Assembly (NCBI GenBank): GCA_021151825.1
Contig: JAGKWQ010000005.1
Coordinates: 248,001-312,000, forward strand
From: Cellvibrionaceae bacterium
Lineage (GTDB): Bacteria > Pseudomonadota > Gammaproteobacteria > Pseudomonadales > Cellvibrionaceae
Reading direction: 5' to 3'
DNA length: 64,000 nt
Within the stretch, counting starts at the first letter, position 1, and each line of letters opens with the position of its first letter. Shown here one piece after another: positions 45,841-55,449 of this stretch. Both the position numbers and the translations under genes were made by a program. Under the pieces are notes generated by a model, which worked only from the letters and a program-made list of their open reading frames with translations, was not told where the DNA came from and made no database searches.

Positions 45841-47106
45841 TTATTTCAGCATAAGAATTGGTGATTCCAGTTTAATACCTACCGGATTAGGAACCCCGTT
45901 TTCATCATAAATATAAATGTACGCGGGTGAGGATCGGTTTAAGGAGCCATAATTTGGCTTAAAGGTTATTTCAGAAGCGGTCCAGCTGGTGTAGTACTGT
46001 ACTTCCTCACGAGTTACAGCAGTATATTTTTCAGCATCCCCCAAAGTGACTCTGCGGAAGCTTTTATCCATATAAATATCATCCAGCCAGAACTTTTGAA
46101 TCAAATCAACACTTGCGTCAAATCCAATCAAACCGATTGTTGGAGAATAACCAGCCGCATCTGCAGCGCCGTCATAAGTACCGGATTGATCTGCAACGCC
46201 ATTCACTTTTGTCCATACTTTTCTAGCAGTCTGGTCAATGAACAGCTCCATATGATTCCATTCCCGGGCAATTACATTGGATACTTTATAGGTTACAAGG
46301 CTGTCTACTGCGACTGTCGTATTTGTCCAGGACATCCTAAAACTTCCCTCTGAACCATCACTTTCCCAAATACGGACATACTTGTTTGCACCACGCCAGC
46401 CCGTAGCTTCAACAATGCTGGCCTTCGCACCATTTGAATTGAGCGTTAGCGTCTTCCCTATAATCTTATTGGGGTTTGCCTGACCGTAAAAGTTACCTAC
46501 CAACTCACTTTTCGCCGGATCATAATTAATAACCCTGCCATACACCTGGGTAATGCCTGTCCAATCCTTATCAACAGAAACACTAAATTCGTCGCCTTCA
46601 GCCGGCTTAAAGTCAGCTGATACGTTGGTAACCTTAACGGGGATATAGTCACGGGTATCATTTTGCGGTTTAAACCACCAACTGAGATATAACTTTTTTG
46701 ACTCTACCGGTGTTCCGGAGCGGGAGTGAACCCTGGGATCACCAATAAAAGCATTTGCGTTAGCGCCGAAATAATAAGGACCTGATGTGGCAGTTCGTGC
46801 GAATGCCGCATTGTTTTGAATAAAAATACCCGCATTGGCAGTTTGCCAAACAGCTTTGGTGTTATATCGAGTATCTCCCAACGTGAGCTCATGCGTTTCG
46901 GCCAATGCAGCAAAGGTCCTATTCAGGATGCCTTTTTCATAAGCCTCATTTGCCTGGTCATAAAGGAGAGGCGCCTCTTTTGCAGAAAAGCTTCCTTTAA
47001 GTGTTACAAGATCTATGACACCGCCAACTTTTTTCAAATCCACACTTACCGTCTGAGCAAATGCAGAAAGAGGCAAAAGTGCAAGCCAAAATAGGAGAAA
47101 TTTCAT
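45841..47106 (-). CDS. Exported protein of unknown function, beta-jelly-roll-like
   Basis: A 421-residue protein with a clear signal peptide (MKFLLFWLALLPLSAFAQ). The mature chain is rich in short beta strands and aromatic residues (LYLSWWFKPQND, HMELFIDQTARKVWTKVNG, FWLDDIYMDKSFRRV), resembling concanavalin-type lectin or polysaccharide-lyase jelly rolls. I see no catalytic signature. Within the exopolysaccharide cluster it may bind or trim the polymer in the periplasm or outside. It is flanked by gaps of 88 bp upstream and 181 bp downstream, so it could be transcribed separately from its neighbours. Confidence 0.65.
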   Translation of the reverse strand: MKFLLFWLALLPLSAFAQTVSVDLKKVGGVIDLVTLKGSFSAKEAPLLYDQANEAYEKGILNRTFAALAETHELTLGDTRYNTKAVWQTANAGIFIQNNAAFARTATSGPYYFGANANAFIGDPRVHSRSGTPVESKKLYLSWWFKPQNDTRDYIPVKVTNVSADFKPAEGDEFSVSVDKDWTGITQVYGRVINYDPAKSELVGNFYGQANPNKIIGKTLTLNSNGAKASIVEATGWRGANKYVRIWESDGSEGSFRMSWTNTTVAVDSLVTYKVSNVIAREWNHMELFIDQTARKVWTKVNGVADQSGTYDGAADAAGYSPTIGLIGFDASVDLIQKFWLDDIYMDKSFRRVTLGDAEKYTAVTREEVQYYTSWTASEITFKPNYGSLNRSSPAYIYIYDENGVPNPVGIKLESPILMLK

Positions 47107-47194
47107 AAAGTCAAAAGCCTCTCTGACGTAGATATCCCTTGAAGGATAGCAAAGTAATTATCATTTGAATGCCAAAAGCCTAGCTTTTTTCGAA

Positions 47195-48166
47195 CTAGTA
47201 ATGGTCCTTTTTATCGTCAAGTATATGTATTTCGATCAGGATCGATTTCAAAAGCCCAAGAGCCCTTCCGAGTAAATAAAAAAAATCCAGAACGTACATT
47301 TTTATATAACGATCAATACTGAAAAGCCTTACCGTTGAGCGAATCAACCGCTTAAACGTTAATAAAATCGGGATAGCAAACAAAATTAACAACTGTATGA
47401 AGAATCCTTGCACGGTGAAAATCAAGGATAGCGGCAATGTGATTAAGGTCACCAAAAAAAATAATGTAATTGCAAAAGTAGGATCTATACCGCTCTTCTT
47501 GCTTTTCAAATAGCTGGATGCATGCCACATCTGCCGGCGCATAAATTCTGATATCGTTGTCGGGTATCCCAAATGGATAAAAGCGCAACATTTCGCTATA
47601 TGAACTTTGTGCCCTAACTCACGCAACCTATGCCCTAATCCGGAATCCTCCCCGGCAGTCAAAGTTTCATCAAACCCGCTAACACTCAGGAATAATGATT
47701 TGCTCAGCAAAATACTTCCGCCAATCAAGGTTCCATTTACATCATCTTTAGGTTCAACATTTATGACCCATGCAGTTTCGACCCAGGAAGGATTGGTGCG
47801 CAGCAAACAAGTGCCACCAACAACATCGCAATTATTCACCTTCATGTAAGTCAGTGCGTCAGTTAACCATGTCACCGGGGGAATGCAGTCCCCATCAAGA
47901 AAGGCCACCATTTCACCTTTTGATTTTGATACACCAAAGTTCCTCACCGCCCCAACCCTGACATTCGGGACTACATAAACATCAACACCAAACCCTTTGG
48001 CTATTTCAACGGTTCTATCTTTAGAACCATTATCAACAACGATAATTTCAATAAGTTCGGAAGGATAATCCAGTGCCTGGACAGATGTCAGGCAGTCAGC
48101 AATATATCGCTCCTCATTAAACGCCGGAATAATTATTGAGATTGATGGGAGCGACAGATTACTCAT
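47195..48166 (-). CDS. Membrane glycosyltransferase family 2
   Basis: A 323-residue GT2 enzyme with ISIIIPAFNEERYI, VVDNGSKDRT, DGDCIPP as the metal site, and a GEDSGLGHRLRELGH segment typical of polysaccharide GT2. Two C-terminal membrane segments (about 235-275) anchor it. ATG 48166 is preferred over an in-frame ATG at 48187, which would overlap the upstream gene by 16 nt; purine-rich GGAGTGGA lies before 48166. Confidence 0.85.
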   Translation of the reverse strand: MSNLSLPSISIIIPAFNEERYIADCLTSVQALDYPSELIEIIVVDNGSKDRTVEIAKGFGVDVYVVPNVRVGAVRNFGVSKSKGEMVAFLDGDCIPPVTWLTDALTYMKVNNCDVVGGTCLLRTNPSWVETAWVINVEPKDDVNGTLIGGSILLSKSLFLSVSGFDETLTAGEDSGLGHRLRELGHKVHIAKCCAFIHLGYPTTISEFMRRQMWHASSYLKSKKSGIDPTFAITLFFLVTLITLPLSLIFTVQGFFIQLLILFAIPILLTFKRLIRSTVRLFSIDRYIKMYVLDFFYLLGRALGLLKSILIEIHILDDKKDHY

Positions 48167-48171
48167 AAAAT

Positions 48172-49179
48172 TCAAATTCCACTCCATACATGCTCAACAT
48201 ATTGCTGATATATTTTTGAAATTGTAAATTCATCAATAATTGCAGCCCTATTATGATTCGCACTCAGGTCTATTTCAGATAAGGTCATTTTTTTCCATTG
48301 ATCAATAGCACAAGCAAGATCATCAATATCAAAACCACTCCTGATGATATTAATGGTTTCAAGATCCACAGCTATTCCAACATTTGTACTTATTACCGGC
48401 TTTCCACTTAAAATTGCTTCAGCCAACACAATCCCAAACCCTTCATATAATGAGGAGCAAATAAATGCATCTATTGATGCATAAAACGCTGGCATATCGC
48501 TTTGATGTCCTAACAAAAAAACGTTACTTTCCAAACCGTGTTGTTTAATCAGGAGCTCAAGTACTGATCGCTTAACACCCTCTCCAGCAATATGTAACTG
48601 AACGTCGTCAAATTTACAGCGGGAAAATGCCTCAACCAATGCCTCAAAATTTTTTTGATCATCTAACCGACCAGCTGCACCGAGAACAGTTTTTTTACCA
48701 GGAACTGAAAAGTGATACCTTTCTATCATCAGCCCATTAAAAATAACTACCGAGTTTATTCCAAGATGTTGTTGCACAGCATCAGCAACAGCTTTGCCAA
48801 CCGAACTCGAAGATATACGTTTGGCAGCAAATAATTTACAGATCAAATTTCGTTTGATCTTGTCTTTTTTGGACGGTGAAGAAAAAAAAGGATAAAGATT
48901 ATGAAAAGTTACAGCACCCGCACCAGCGACAAGGTACAAAAACATAAAAGGCAAAAATGAATGTGCATGATAAAGATTATGTCGTTTAAAAATAATTTCG
49001 AAAAAAATCGAAATCATTCTGAAAAACGACAAAAAAAGATCCAAAGATCCTTTTTGTTTTCTAATAACCCTGATAGCGTGTGAATGCCCATTTGCAGCGC
49101 CTTGAGCAGCCAGCTCATTGGCAACCGAAAATATCCCCGAACGCTCCCAATGCACTATATGGACAACTTTCCTATTCAA
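48172..49179 (-). CDS. Glycosyltransferase family 4
   Basis: A 335-residue GT-B enzyme with HWERSGIFSVANELAAQGA at the N-terminus, GAAGRLDDQKNFEALVEAF, and the donor site SLYEGFGIVLAEAILSGKPVIST. The start is uncertain: TTG 49179 is placed 8 nt after AAGG and leaves a 10-nt gap to capA; GTG 49188 and TTG 49200 are in frame but lack a spaced ribosome site. Confidence 0.85.
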   Translation of the reverse strand: MNRKVVHIVHWERSGIFSVANELAAQGAANGHSHAIRVIRKQKGSLDLFLSFFRMISIFFEIIFKRHNLYHAHSFLPFMFLYLVAGAGAVTFHNLYPFFSSPSKKDKIKRNLICKLFAAKRISSSSVGKAVADAVQQHLGINSVVIFNGLMIERYHFSVPGKKTVLGAAGRLDDQKNFEALVEAFSRCKFDDVQLHIAGEGVKRSVLELLIKQHGLESNVFLLGHQSDMPAFYASIDAFICSSLYEGFGIVLAEAILSGKPVISTNVGIAVDLETINIIRSGFDIDDLACAIDQWKKMTLSEIDLSANHNRAAIIDEFTISKIYQQYVEHVWSGI

Positions 49180-49189
49180 TTCATTCACC

Positions 49190-50197
49190 TTAAAGGCCAA
49201 ATTTCTTCAATACTTTTCGTTTAATAAAAATAAACTTAAGGCTTACTTTTCCTCTAAAGAAATTCGATGCAAAAAATAATATTTTCATCAACGAAAAAAA
49301 ACGGAATGCAGAAGAATTGTCATACAAGCAAAAATTTCCCTCTGTGATTTTTTTTACCGTTGAAACGTTAACCGGCGTACCGTTTGGCAAAATAGTAATA
49401 GGGTAAACCTTTGCATCGAATGTATTTTTATTTAATTCAATTTCCAGAATCGCAGACTTGCACAACCGCTTATCCCAGGGAAGGTCAAATATAAAATTAC
49501 CTAATGACCAGGCACATAAATAATTTTCTGCCAATTCCACAGGGAAAAATATATGTGGGTGATGACCAATAATAAAATTCACCCCGGCGTCCTTAAAGCG
49601 CCGCGCCATATCAATTTGTTCTTGTGTAGGACTGACTTTTTCTTCTTTCCCCCAATGTAAGGATAATAAAATCCAATCAACTGTCCCTTTAACTTTTTCA
49701 ATTTTTTCCAGTATTTTTTCTACATTAAGGGTTTCATAGAGCTGCTGCTCGGGAAACGTATTATCAAGAACATCAGAGCCAGCAATTATGGCAATTTTAA
49801 CTCCATTTTTTTCCAGAATGCATTCGTCACCAAAATTCCCAATGGGAATAATATTGTTGTTCTCTAACAGAGTAAGGGTATGACGATATGCTTGCTCTCC
49901 GTGTTGAATAATATGGTTATTTGCAACATGCATTAAATTAAAACCCGCATCGGCAAGCGTTTTAGCTGCCTGAGGATCACCACGAAAAACAACACTTTCC
50001 GGATCCTTTGTATTCAAACCGATATCGGAGATTGGCCCTTCTAAATTTCCGCAAACGTAATCTGCCGCTGCAAATATTGGTTTAACCGATGCTAGTATAT
50101 CTTGCTTGTATGCCGTAGTTCTTGGTCCATGCCCAAAAGAAAAATAGTGCTCTCCCAATGAAATATCGCCTACAAACATCAATTTTAAACTGCTCAA
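49190..50197 (-). CDS. CapA-family metallophosphatase-like protein
   Basis: A 335-residue member of the CapA/PgsA family: LMFVGDISLGEHYF, CGNLEGPISD, VANNHIIQHGE, LSLHWGKE and IGHHPHIFFPVE are the metal-ligand blocks of calcineurin-like folds. CapA proteins are needed for poly-gamma-glutamate and some capsule assembly; here a role in polymer modification or export is inferred. A TTG start at 50197 has CGGAG 8 nt upstream; ATG 50179 is possible but has no ribosome site. No N-terminal membrane helix is seen, unlike many CapA proteins. Confidence 0.85.
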   Translation of the reverse strand: MSSLKLMFVGDISLGEHYFSFGHGPRTTAYKQDILASVKPIFAAADYVCGNLEGPISDIGLNTKDPESVVFRGDPQAAKTLADAGFNLMHVANNHIIQHGEQAYRHTLTLLENNNIIPIGNFGDECILEKNGVKIAIIAGSDVLDNTFPEQQLYETLNVEKILEKIEKVKGTVDWILLSLHWGKEEKVSPTQEQIDMARRFKDAGVNFIIGHHPHIFFPVELAENYLCAWSLGNFIFDLPWDKRLCKSAILEIELNKNTFDAKVYPITILPNGTPVNVSTVKKITEGNFCLYDNSSAFRFFSLMKILFFASNFFRGKVSLKFIFIKRKVLKKFGL

Positions 50198-50243
50198 CTA
50201 TTTAGCTCCGCGGGTATATTTAAATAGTTTTAACTATTAGCTA

Positions 50244-51626
50244 TTACTGATCTTTTTTGAATTTACTAATAACCGGCTTAAATTTTCCGTTTTTCTCTTT
50301 GGCGATATCGTTAACGAGCACAATTTCAATTGGCAAATCATCACCCACACGTTTTATCAATTCACGTCGCAAATCAATTCTGGCTTGTTCGGTATAAGTT
50401 TCATCCGGCACCAAACGAAGACTGATTGCACCGGATTGGTCTTGCAGTATTTGCGCCGCTTTAATACCACTTCCTCCTTTAAAGATAGGGTCCAACCTGC
50501 CAACCGGCGTACCATCGCGCATGTATATCACATCATCTTTACGACCATGCACTTGCACCAATTCAGGAAACCCGTTTGCGTTAACAGTACCAAGGGTGAC
50601 CGCGTCACCAATGGCGTAACGAATAACGGGCATGGAATAGTTCACCAAACCTGTCACAACCAATTCACCCTCACCTTGTTCAGCAATTTCGCCAGACGAT
50701 GTGCGAACTTCGGCAATGCCATGCTCTGGATGGAACCGCATACTCCCGTCTGGCAGGCTTGAAACAAAAAATGCCATCTCGGTACACCCATATTGATTCA
50801 CAATAGGTGCATTGAATGCTTGCTGTAATAAAGTTTTTTGCCATTCATGCAAGTTTTCTGCAGTAGTCATCAGCAACCGAAGGGGCAAAGGTGGCAACTT
50901 TTCCGCAATAATAAATTCTGCAATACGTGTGACACTGGAGGGGTAACTAAAAATTTCTTGCGGCTGATAGGTACGCAATTTGTTGTAATAATGAATTAAA
51001 TTTTCCGACTTCAGATGATAAGAGGACATCAGCAAATTTTTTTGCGCTGCATCATAACGCCAAAATGGTGGCTTTTTTTGCACCGCCGGCATAATGATGC
51101 GACCAAACAGTGTAGCCCTACGCGCAACAGGATCCACTCCATACCATGAACGCAGGCGGGAAAAAAAAGCATAGTGTTCGCTACGTGAATCCTGATCCGT
51201 AAATACAGACAATGGTGTTCCCGTTGTCCCGCTGGTAAATAACGTCATTGGTTTGGCATTCGTATTACGTGGGCCAGCTTTAAACAATGCAGCATTTTCG
51301 CGAATAAAAGCTTTTTCGATTACAGGGAATTGCTGTATGTCCGCAAGAGAACGAATATCACCAACGCTAATACCCTGTTCTTTTGCCCAGCGACGATAAA
51401 ACTCTGTGTTGTTAATCGCATGCCGGGCAAGTTGTACAAATTGCTCACTTTGATAAGTGTGCATTTGCTCTGCAGTGAATTGGCCGCTGGTGAGTAACGA
51501 TTTACGTTTTTCTTCACCCGCAGGCCGGTAACGTTCGGCGCGCAAGCGTAATCCCATTAAACTCACGGCAAGATTTTGCAAAAACACCGGGCTTTTATAA
51601 TAAAGAGATTCAACAACAGGATTCAT
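50244..51626 (-). CDS. CapK/PaaK-like adenylate-forming enzyme
   Basis: A 460-residue ANL-superfamily protein resembling phenylacetate-CoA ligase and CapK. It has the ATP loop TLFTSGTTGTPLSVF, the motif NQYGCTEMAFF and RYAIGDAVTLG, with a C-terminal KNGKFKPV carrying the late Lys. CapK-like proteins recur in capsule and PEP-CTERM loci; the acid activated is unknown. It overlaps the upstream GT4 gene by ATGA. Confidence 0.88.
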   Translation of the reverse strand: MNPVVESLYYKSPVFLQNLAVSLMGLRLRAERYRPAGEEKRKSLLTSGQFTAEQMHTYQSEQFVQLARHAINNTEFYRRWAKEQGISVGDIRSLADIQQFPVIEKAFIRENAALFKAGPRNTNAKPMTLFTSGTTGTPLSVFTDQDSRSEHYAFFSRLRSWYGVDPVARRATLFGRIIMPAVQKKPPFWRYDAAQKNLLMSSYHLKSENLIHYYNKLRTYQPQEIFSYPSSVTRIAEFIIAEKLPPLPLRLLMTTAENLHEWQKTLLQQAFNAPIVNQYGCTEMAFFVSSLPDGSMRFHPEHGIAEVRTSSGEIAEQGEGELVVTGLVNYSMPVIRYAIGDAVTLGTVNANGFPELVQVHGRKDDVIYMRDGTPVGRLDPIFKGGSGIKAAQILQDQSGAISLRLVPDETYTEQARIDLRRELIKRVGDDLPIEIVLVNDIAKEKNGKFKPVISKFKKDQ

Positions 51627-52729
51627 ACACTAAGCCGCTGTGCGATGAGAGATTGATAAATAGCGAGATAATTGGCCGCCATAGCTTCAGCAGTATAGTT
51701 CTGCACATATCGCGCATAATTACGCTCAATTAATTGCTCTCGCTCTGCGATTGTTTTTTGTAACCAATCACGGCATTTACTCACAATTGAATCGATGGAA
51801 GCGGGCGTGGTTAACAACGGATTATCTGCACCAAGCACCTGCGGAATCCCTCCGACTGAAGATGCCATAATCGGCGTTTTGTTACGCATGGCTTCCAGCA
51901 ACGTTACTGGAATACCTTCCGTTAAGGAGGGCATGACCACCATATGGTACTGATGGAATTGAGCCTGGGCATTACTAACAAATCCGGCAAATCGAATGAG
52001 CCCAGTCTGCCCCAATTGCTCAGCCTGAAGTTTTAGCTGCGCATCCAATCCGCCCGCCCCCATCAATGTCAGGCGACAGGTTGGTTGGGAGCGATTCAAT
52101 TCCGCCAATGCACTAATGAGATAACCAAAACCTTTTTCCGGTGAAAGCCGGCCAACGGCTACCAGCTCCAATAGCCCATCGACCTGTACTGGTGAAGGGT
52201 TCGTATTTTCAGTAGCAATGCCATTACTAATAACGCAAATGCGCGAACTATTGCCGCTGAAGGCTTTAAGCTGACGCATTTGATTGCTGACGAGAATAAT
52301 TTTATCGAAACGGCCCAGGGCAATACGATCAAGCAACTCATAAAGCCACATTTTGTGTGGAAATTTTGCTTTCACATAACCATGAACAGTCGATAATAAA
52401 GGCATGCCTGTTTTGCGACGCCCAAGCAAGGCGAGCAAAATATTAAATTTATAACCGTGCGAATGCAGCAACTGAATATTTTGTTTAACCAGTGCTGCAT
52501 GTAATTGACGCATACCTTCCAAATTAATTCCGGCCTTCATGCGCCAGATGAGCAACGGAATTGCTTGAGCTCGAGCTGCTTGTTCCAATGGCTTTTCCGC
52601 TTCGCCAGGCAAACCACAACTGACAATCAACGGATTCAATCCCTGTTGCTGTTGCTGCTTGCACAGAGTCAGCAGCACTTGTTCAGCACCGTAAAGACCG
52701 CCGCTATCGATAAGATGAGCAATATTCAT
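51623..52729 (-). CDS. Glycosyltransferase family 4
   Basis: A 368-residue GT-B enzyme: MNIAHLIDSGGLYGAEQVLL, VISNGIATEN, AVGRLSPEKGFGYLI, and the donor site PSLTEGIPVTLLEAMRNKTPIMAS. ATG 52729 is chosen because the family N-terminus starts there; a further in-frame extension to 52852 would overlap the upstream GT2 gene by more than 100 nt and has no sensible sequence. It resembles the XrtA-associated GT4 group. Confidence 0.9.
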   Translation of the reverse strand: MNIAHLIDSGGLYGAEQVLLTLCKQQQQQGLNPLIVSCGLPGEAEKPLEQAARAQAIPLLIWRMKAGINLEGMRQLHAALVKQNIQLLHSHGYKFNILLALLGRRKTGMPLLSTVHGYVKAKFPHKMWLYELLDRIALGRFDKIILVSNQMRQLKAFSGNSSRICVISNGIATENTNPSPVQVDGLLELVAVGRLSPEKGFGYLISALAELNRSQPTCRLTLMGAGGLDAQLKLQAEQLGQTGLIRFAGFVSNAQAQFHQYHMVVMPSLTEGIPVTLLEAMRNKTPIMASSVGGIPQVLGADNPLLTTPASIDSIVSKCRDWLQKTIAEREQLIERNYARYVQNYTAEAMAANYLAIYQSLIAQRLSV

Positions 52730-52740
52730 TGCAATAGTAC

Positions 52741-53880
52741 CTAACCGACCCTGGGCTTCCAAATAACAATTTTTTCGCCTTTGATAAATTTCAGGAACGC
52801 CATTGCCGCGGCAACATTTATTAAACAAAAATAATTGGCTAACGCCAACCAACGGTTTTTAGTCCCATCATTTAGCGACACAAAAGCTGCTGCGCCGTAG
52901 AAAATAATTTGCATCAAAAATGTATATTGATAAAACCAGCCTTCACCGGTAATCAAGCCATTGCTCACAAACACCAGAATCAGAGGAATAAACGCAAGGT
53001 AGCGCAACAATTTATGTGAGAATAATTGCAAACTGAATAAGCCATAATTGCCGGGATTGAATAAATGTTTCATATCCCACATGGCCCAAAAAGCACGTAG
53101 CGATACGCGTACACGCATACGAAATTCCGATTGGGAATTGCTCAGCGACTCTTCATTTAACAGCGCTTCTTCACAATAAATAACACGTTTACCCTGGGTG
53201 ACAACTTTAAGTGGCAAAACAAAATCGGGTAACTGATCCGCATTCATGGGTTGATACAGGGATTTTCTTACCGCATCCACACCGCCATCTACACCAACAA
53301 CAGAAGAAACATCAGCCTCCAGGCGGCGCAGATGATTTTCATATTTCATATAGGCACTGCAACCATCGCCGATAACATTACCTTCTTCATTCACATACAC
53401 CATTTTTCCTGTGACATAACCAACATCCGGATCGGCAAAGCACGCGACCAATTTTTCAATTGCATCTGGTTGGTAATGGCTATTCGCATCAGAAAATACA
53501 ATGATTTCACCCATGGCATGTGGCATCGCCAGATTCAAACCCGAGGTTTTTCCCTGGCGAGGCACCTGGCGGACTAATTTCACGCGCGGATTTTGTTCTG
53601 CAATTTCTGTCACTATTGCGTCAGTTTTATCCTCCGACTCATCTGAAATCACAATAATATCAATCAGTTCAGCGGGATAACTTTGCGCAAGTTTATTTTC
53701 AATAGTTGCACGAATAACTTTTTCCTCATTGAACGCAGGAATCAACACCGTGACGCGTGGCTTTTCTACTGATAGCACATCGCGCTTTATTGGCTTTTTC
53801 GGTAGGAAACGCAACAACAACGGATAGCCCGCATAAATATAAATAACCAATAAACCTGATAACCAAAACAGCAGTTCCAT
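52741..53880 (-). CDS. Membrane processive-type glycosyltransferase family 2
   Basis: A 379-residue GT2 with an N-terminal membrane segment (LLFWLSGLLVIYIYAGYPLLL), catalytic domain (VTVLIPAFNEE, VISDESEDKT, FSDANSHY as the DxD-like site, and a GVDGGVDAVRK block), and C-terminal membrane segments (about 290-375). This is the layout of EpsH/IcaA-like synthases, but the canonical QxxRW motif is not obvious. It directly follows the exosortase gene. Confidence 0.85.
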   Translation of the reverse strand: MELLFWLSGLLVIYIYAGYPLLLRFLPKKPIKRDVLSVEKPRVTVLIPAFNEEKVIRATIENKLAQSYPAELIDIIVISDESEDKTDAIVTEIAEQNPRVKLVRQVPRQGKTSGLNLAMPHAMGEIIVFSDANSHYQPDAIEKLVACFADPDVGYVTGKMVYVNEEGNVIGDGCSAYMKYENHLRRLEADVSSVVGVDGGVDAVRKSLYQPMNADQLPDFVLPLKVVTQGKRVIYCEEALLNEESLSNSQSEFRMRVRVSLRAFWAMWDMKHLFNPGNYGLFSLQLFSHKLLRYLAFIPLILVFVSNGLITGEGWFYQYTFLMQIIFYGAAAFVSLNDGTKNRWLALANYFCLINVAAAMAFLKFIKGEKIVIWKPRVG

Positions 53881-53889
53881 AGTTAACCT

Positions 53890-55326
53890 TTAGTTGATAA
53901 TTAATTCGTTAATGCCCAACAGCTTTTGTATCGCGTCATCACAACTGTTGTTTGCGCATTCAGTTTGAAGTGTAATTATTGAAAAGTAGTTATTACCGCT
54001 TAGCAGTGCCGGGATTTGCAGTAGCTTGGCTTTTGGCACTGTCGGGGCGCGGTATCCGCCTACATCGAACCATTGCAATTGCACCACTTTACGTACACCG
54101 GATTTTTGTCGAAGAATATCAATACGTACCTGATTATTTTTTGCGCCCATAATTTTACTGCTATCAATCACCCATGCTTCGGTATCAAATTGATGAGCGA
54201 TATAAGGCACCAAGCGTTCCTTGCGGGTTTCAGGGTAGTATTGGTCAATTCGCAAACGTGCAGAATCAACTTGATAGCCATGCTGGATTTTACTGGCAGG
54301 CAACGTCAGTTGAACCAGCATAGGATGATAACTTTGATGAAAATAATCAGCATCCAGCTTATAGGCTGGCGGCTTTGTTCCTGCGGACGGATTTATTATG
54401 AATGCGAGAATAACTCCAGGTATTAATAGCAAGGCTAACACCACCAACTTTTTCCAGCCCGCTACCGAAGGCGTTAAAATATGAGTATGTGTCACCCTGC
54501 GAATTACCGGCGCGAAATAAATTGCGGGAAAACAAATAAGTGCAAAAATAACCCAACCAAAAGTTTCATGGTCTGACATTAAAGAACTTTGCATTTCGGT
54601 GTAGTAGCCCACCAGGATAAGGCCAAAAATTCTTATCCAATTAGCAACCAACCCCAGGACGCCAGCCACAATCAAACAGATAATTACGCCTTTTTCGCGA
54701 TAGCCGTTGAGATAACTTATTGCATGGCCCATCGCCAGGGAAATAATTAAATAGCGTAACCCCGAACAACCATCAGCAATCATAATGTGGCCAGATGGAA
54801 TAAAAATACTACTGCCGTCAATTAGCGCAGGTATTTGCATCCAACGCACCATCACACCCACCACCAGACTCGCCAATTCCACTAAGGGAGTGGTGAGGTA
54901 ATCCCAAACTGGTAACGTAAAAATTGGCAATAAAAGTAAAAAACGTTGCTGCCAAAATGTTTTGAATCCAAACACCCAGGCAATACTTAAATACAACAAC
55001 GGTAAAAGTATCAATTGTTCAAATAATTTAATTTGGACTAGCTGGAATAAAAACCATGCGAGGCTTAAACCGATTAGTGCAGTAGCCAGCAACATATCCA
55101 TTGCAATATGTTGTCGATGAACCGCCAGAGGACTGGCTTTAAACAACAAGTAAGCAAACCATAATAACAGGGGATAAGCATGGGATAGCGATTGATCCCA
55201 CTGACTCCACTCGTTTGCAAGGCCAACGAACGTTTGCCAAAAAAGTAAGGGCAGCAGAGCAATTACCACAAATGGCAGTAACTTTGCTGGTGTGAAAGTT
55301 TGTGTGTTTTGCACGCTATTTTCCAT
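53890..55326 (-). CDS. xrtA: Exosortase A fused to an EpsI-like C-terminal domain
   Basis: A 478-residue membrane transpeptidase-like enzyme that processes PEP-CTERM proteins. The exosortase core spans about eight hydrophobic segments, with catalytic residues in ADGCSGLRYL (Cys187), NWIRIFG (Arg232) and SDHETFGW (His253). After about residue 300 comes an extracytoplasmic domain resembling EpsI, fused on one polypeptide, as seen in a subset of XrtA proteins. It is the first gene after the prsT terminator and probably begins a new transcript. The PEP-CTERM protein at 28839 is the likely substrate in this window. Confidence 0.93.
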   Translation of the reverse strand: MENSVQNTQTFTPAKLLPFVVIALLPLLFWQTFVGLANEWSQWDQSLSHAYPLLLWFAYLLFKASPLAVHRQHIAMDMLLATALIGLSLAWFLFQLVQIKLFEQLILLPLLYLSIAWVFGFKTFWQQRFLLLLPIFTLPVWDYLTTPLVELASLVVGVMVRWMQIPALIDGSSIFIPSGHIMIADGCSGLRYLIISLAMGHAISYLNGYREKGVIICLIVAGVLGLVANWIRIFGLILVGYYTEMQSSLMSDHETFGWVIFALICFPAIYFAPVIRRVTHTHILTPSVAGWKKLVVLALLLIPGVILAFIINPSAGTKPPAYKLDADYFHQSYHPMLVQLTLPASKIQHGYQVDSARLRIDQYYPETRKERLVPYIAHQFDTEAWVIDSSKIMGAKNNQVRIDILRQKSGVRKVVQLQWFDVGGYRAPTVPKAKLLQIPALLSGNNYFSIITLQTECANNSCDDAIQKLLGINELIIN

Positions 55327-55390
55327 GGCTTTGCCTGGACTACCCCTGTAGTGATTACCTTTTCTGAAAACAACCCGGCCAGACTAAAAA

Positions 55391-55418
55391 TAAAAACTGG
55401 GCCATTGGAGGCCCAGTT
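55391..55418 (-). terminator. Rho-independent terminator after prsT
   Basis: A 9-bp perfect stem AACTGGGCC / GGCCCAGTT with a 6-nt loop (55395-55418) is followed on the minus strand by a T-rich run TTTATTTTTA. It lies between prsT and the exosortase gene and so splits the locus into two transcription units. Confidence 0.88.
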
Positions 55419-55449
55419 ATATCGATTACCTGATTTTTTACATTAAATA

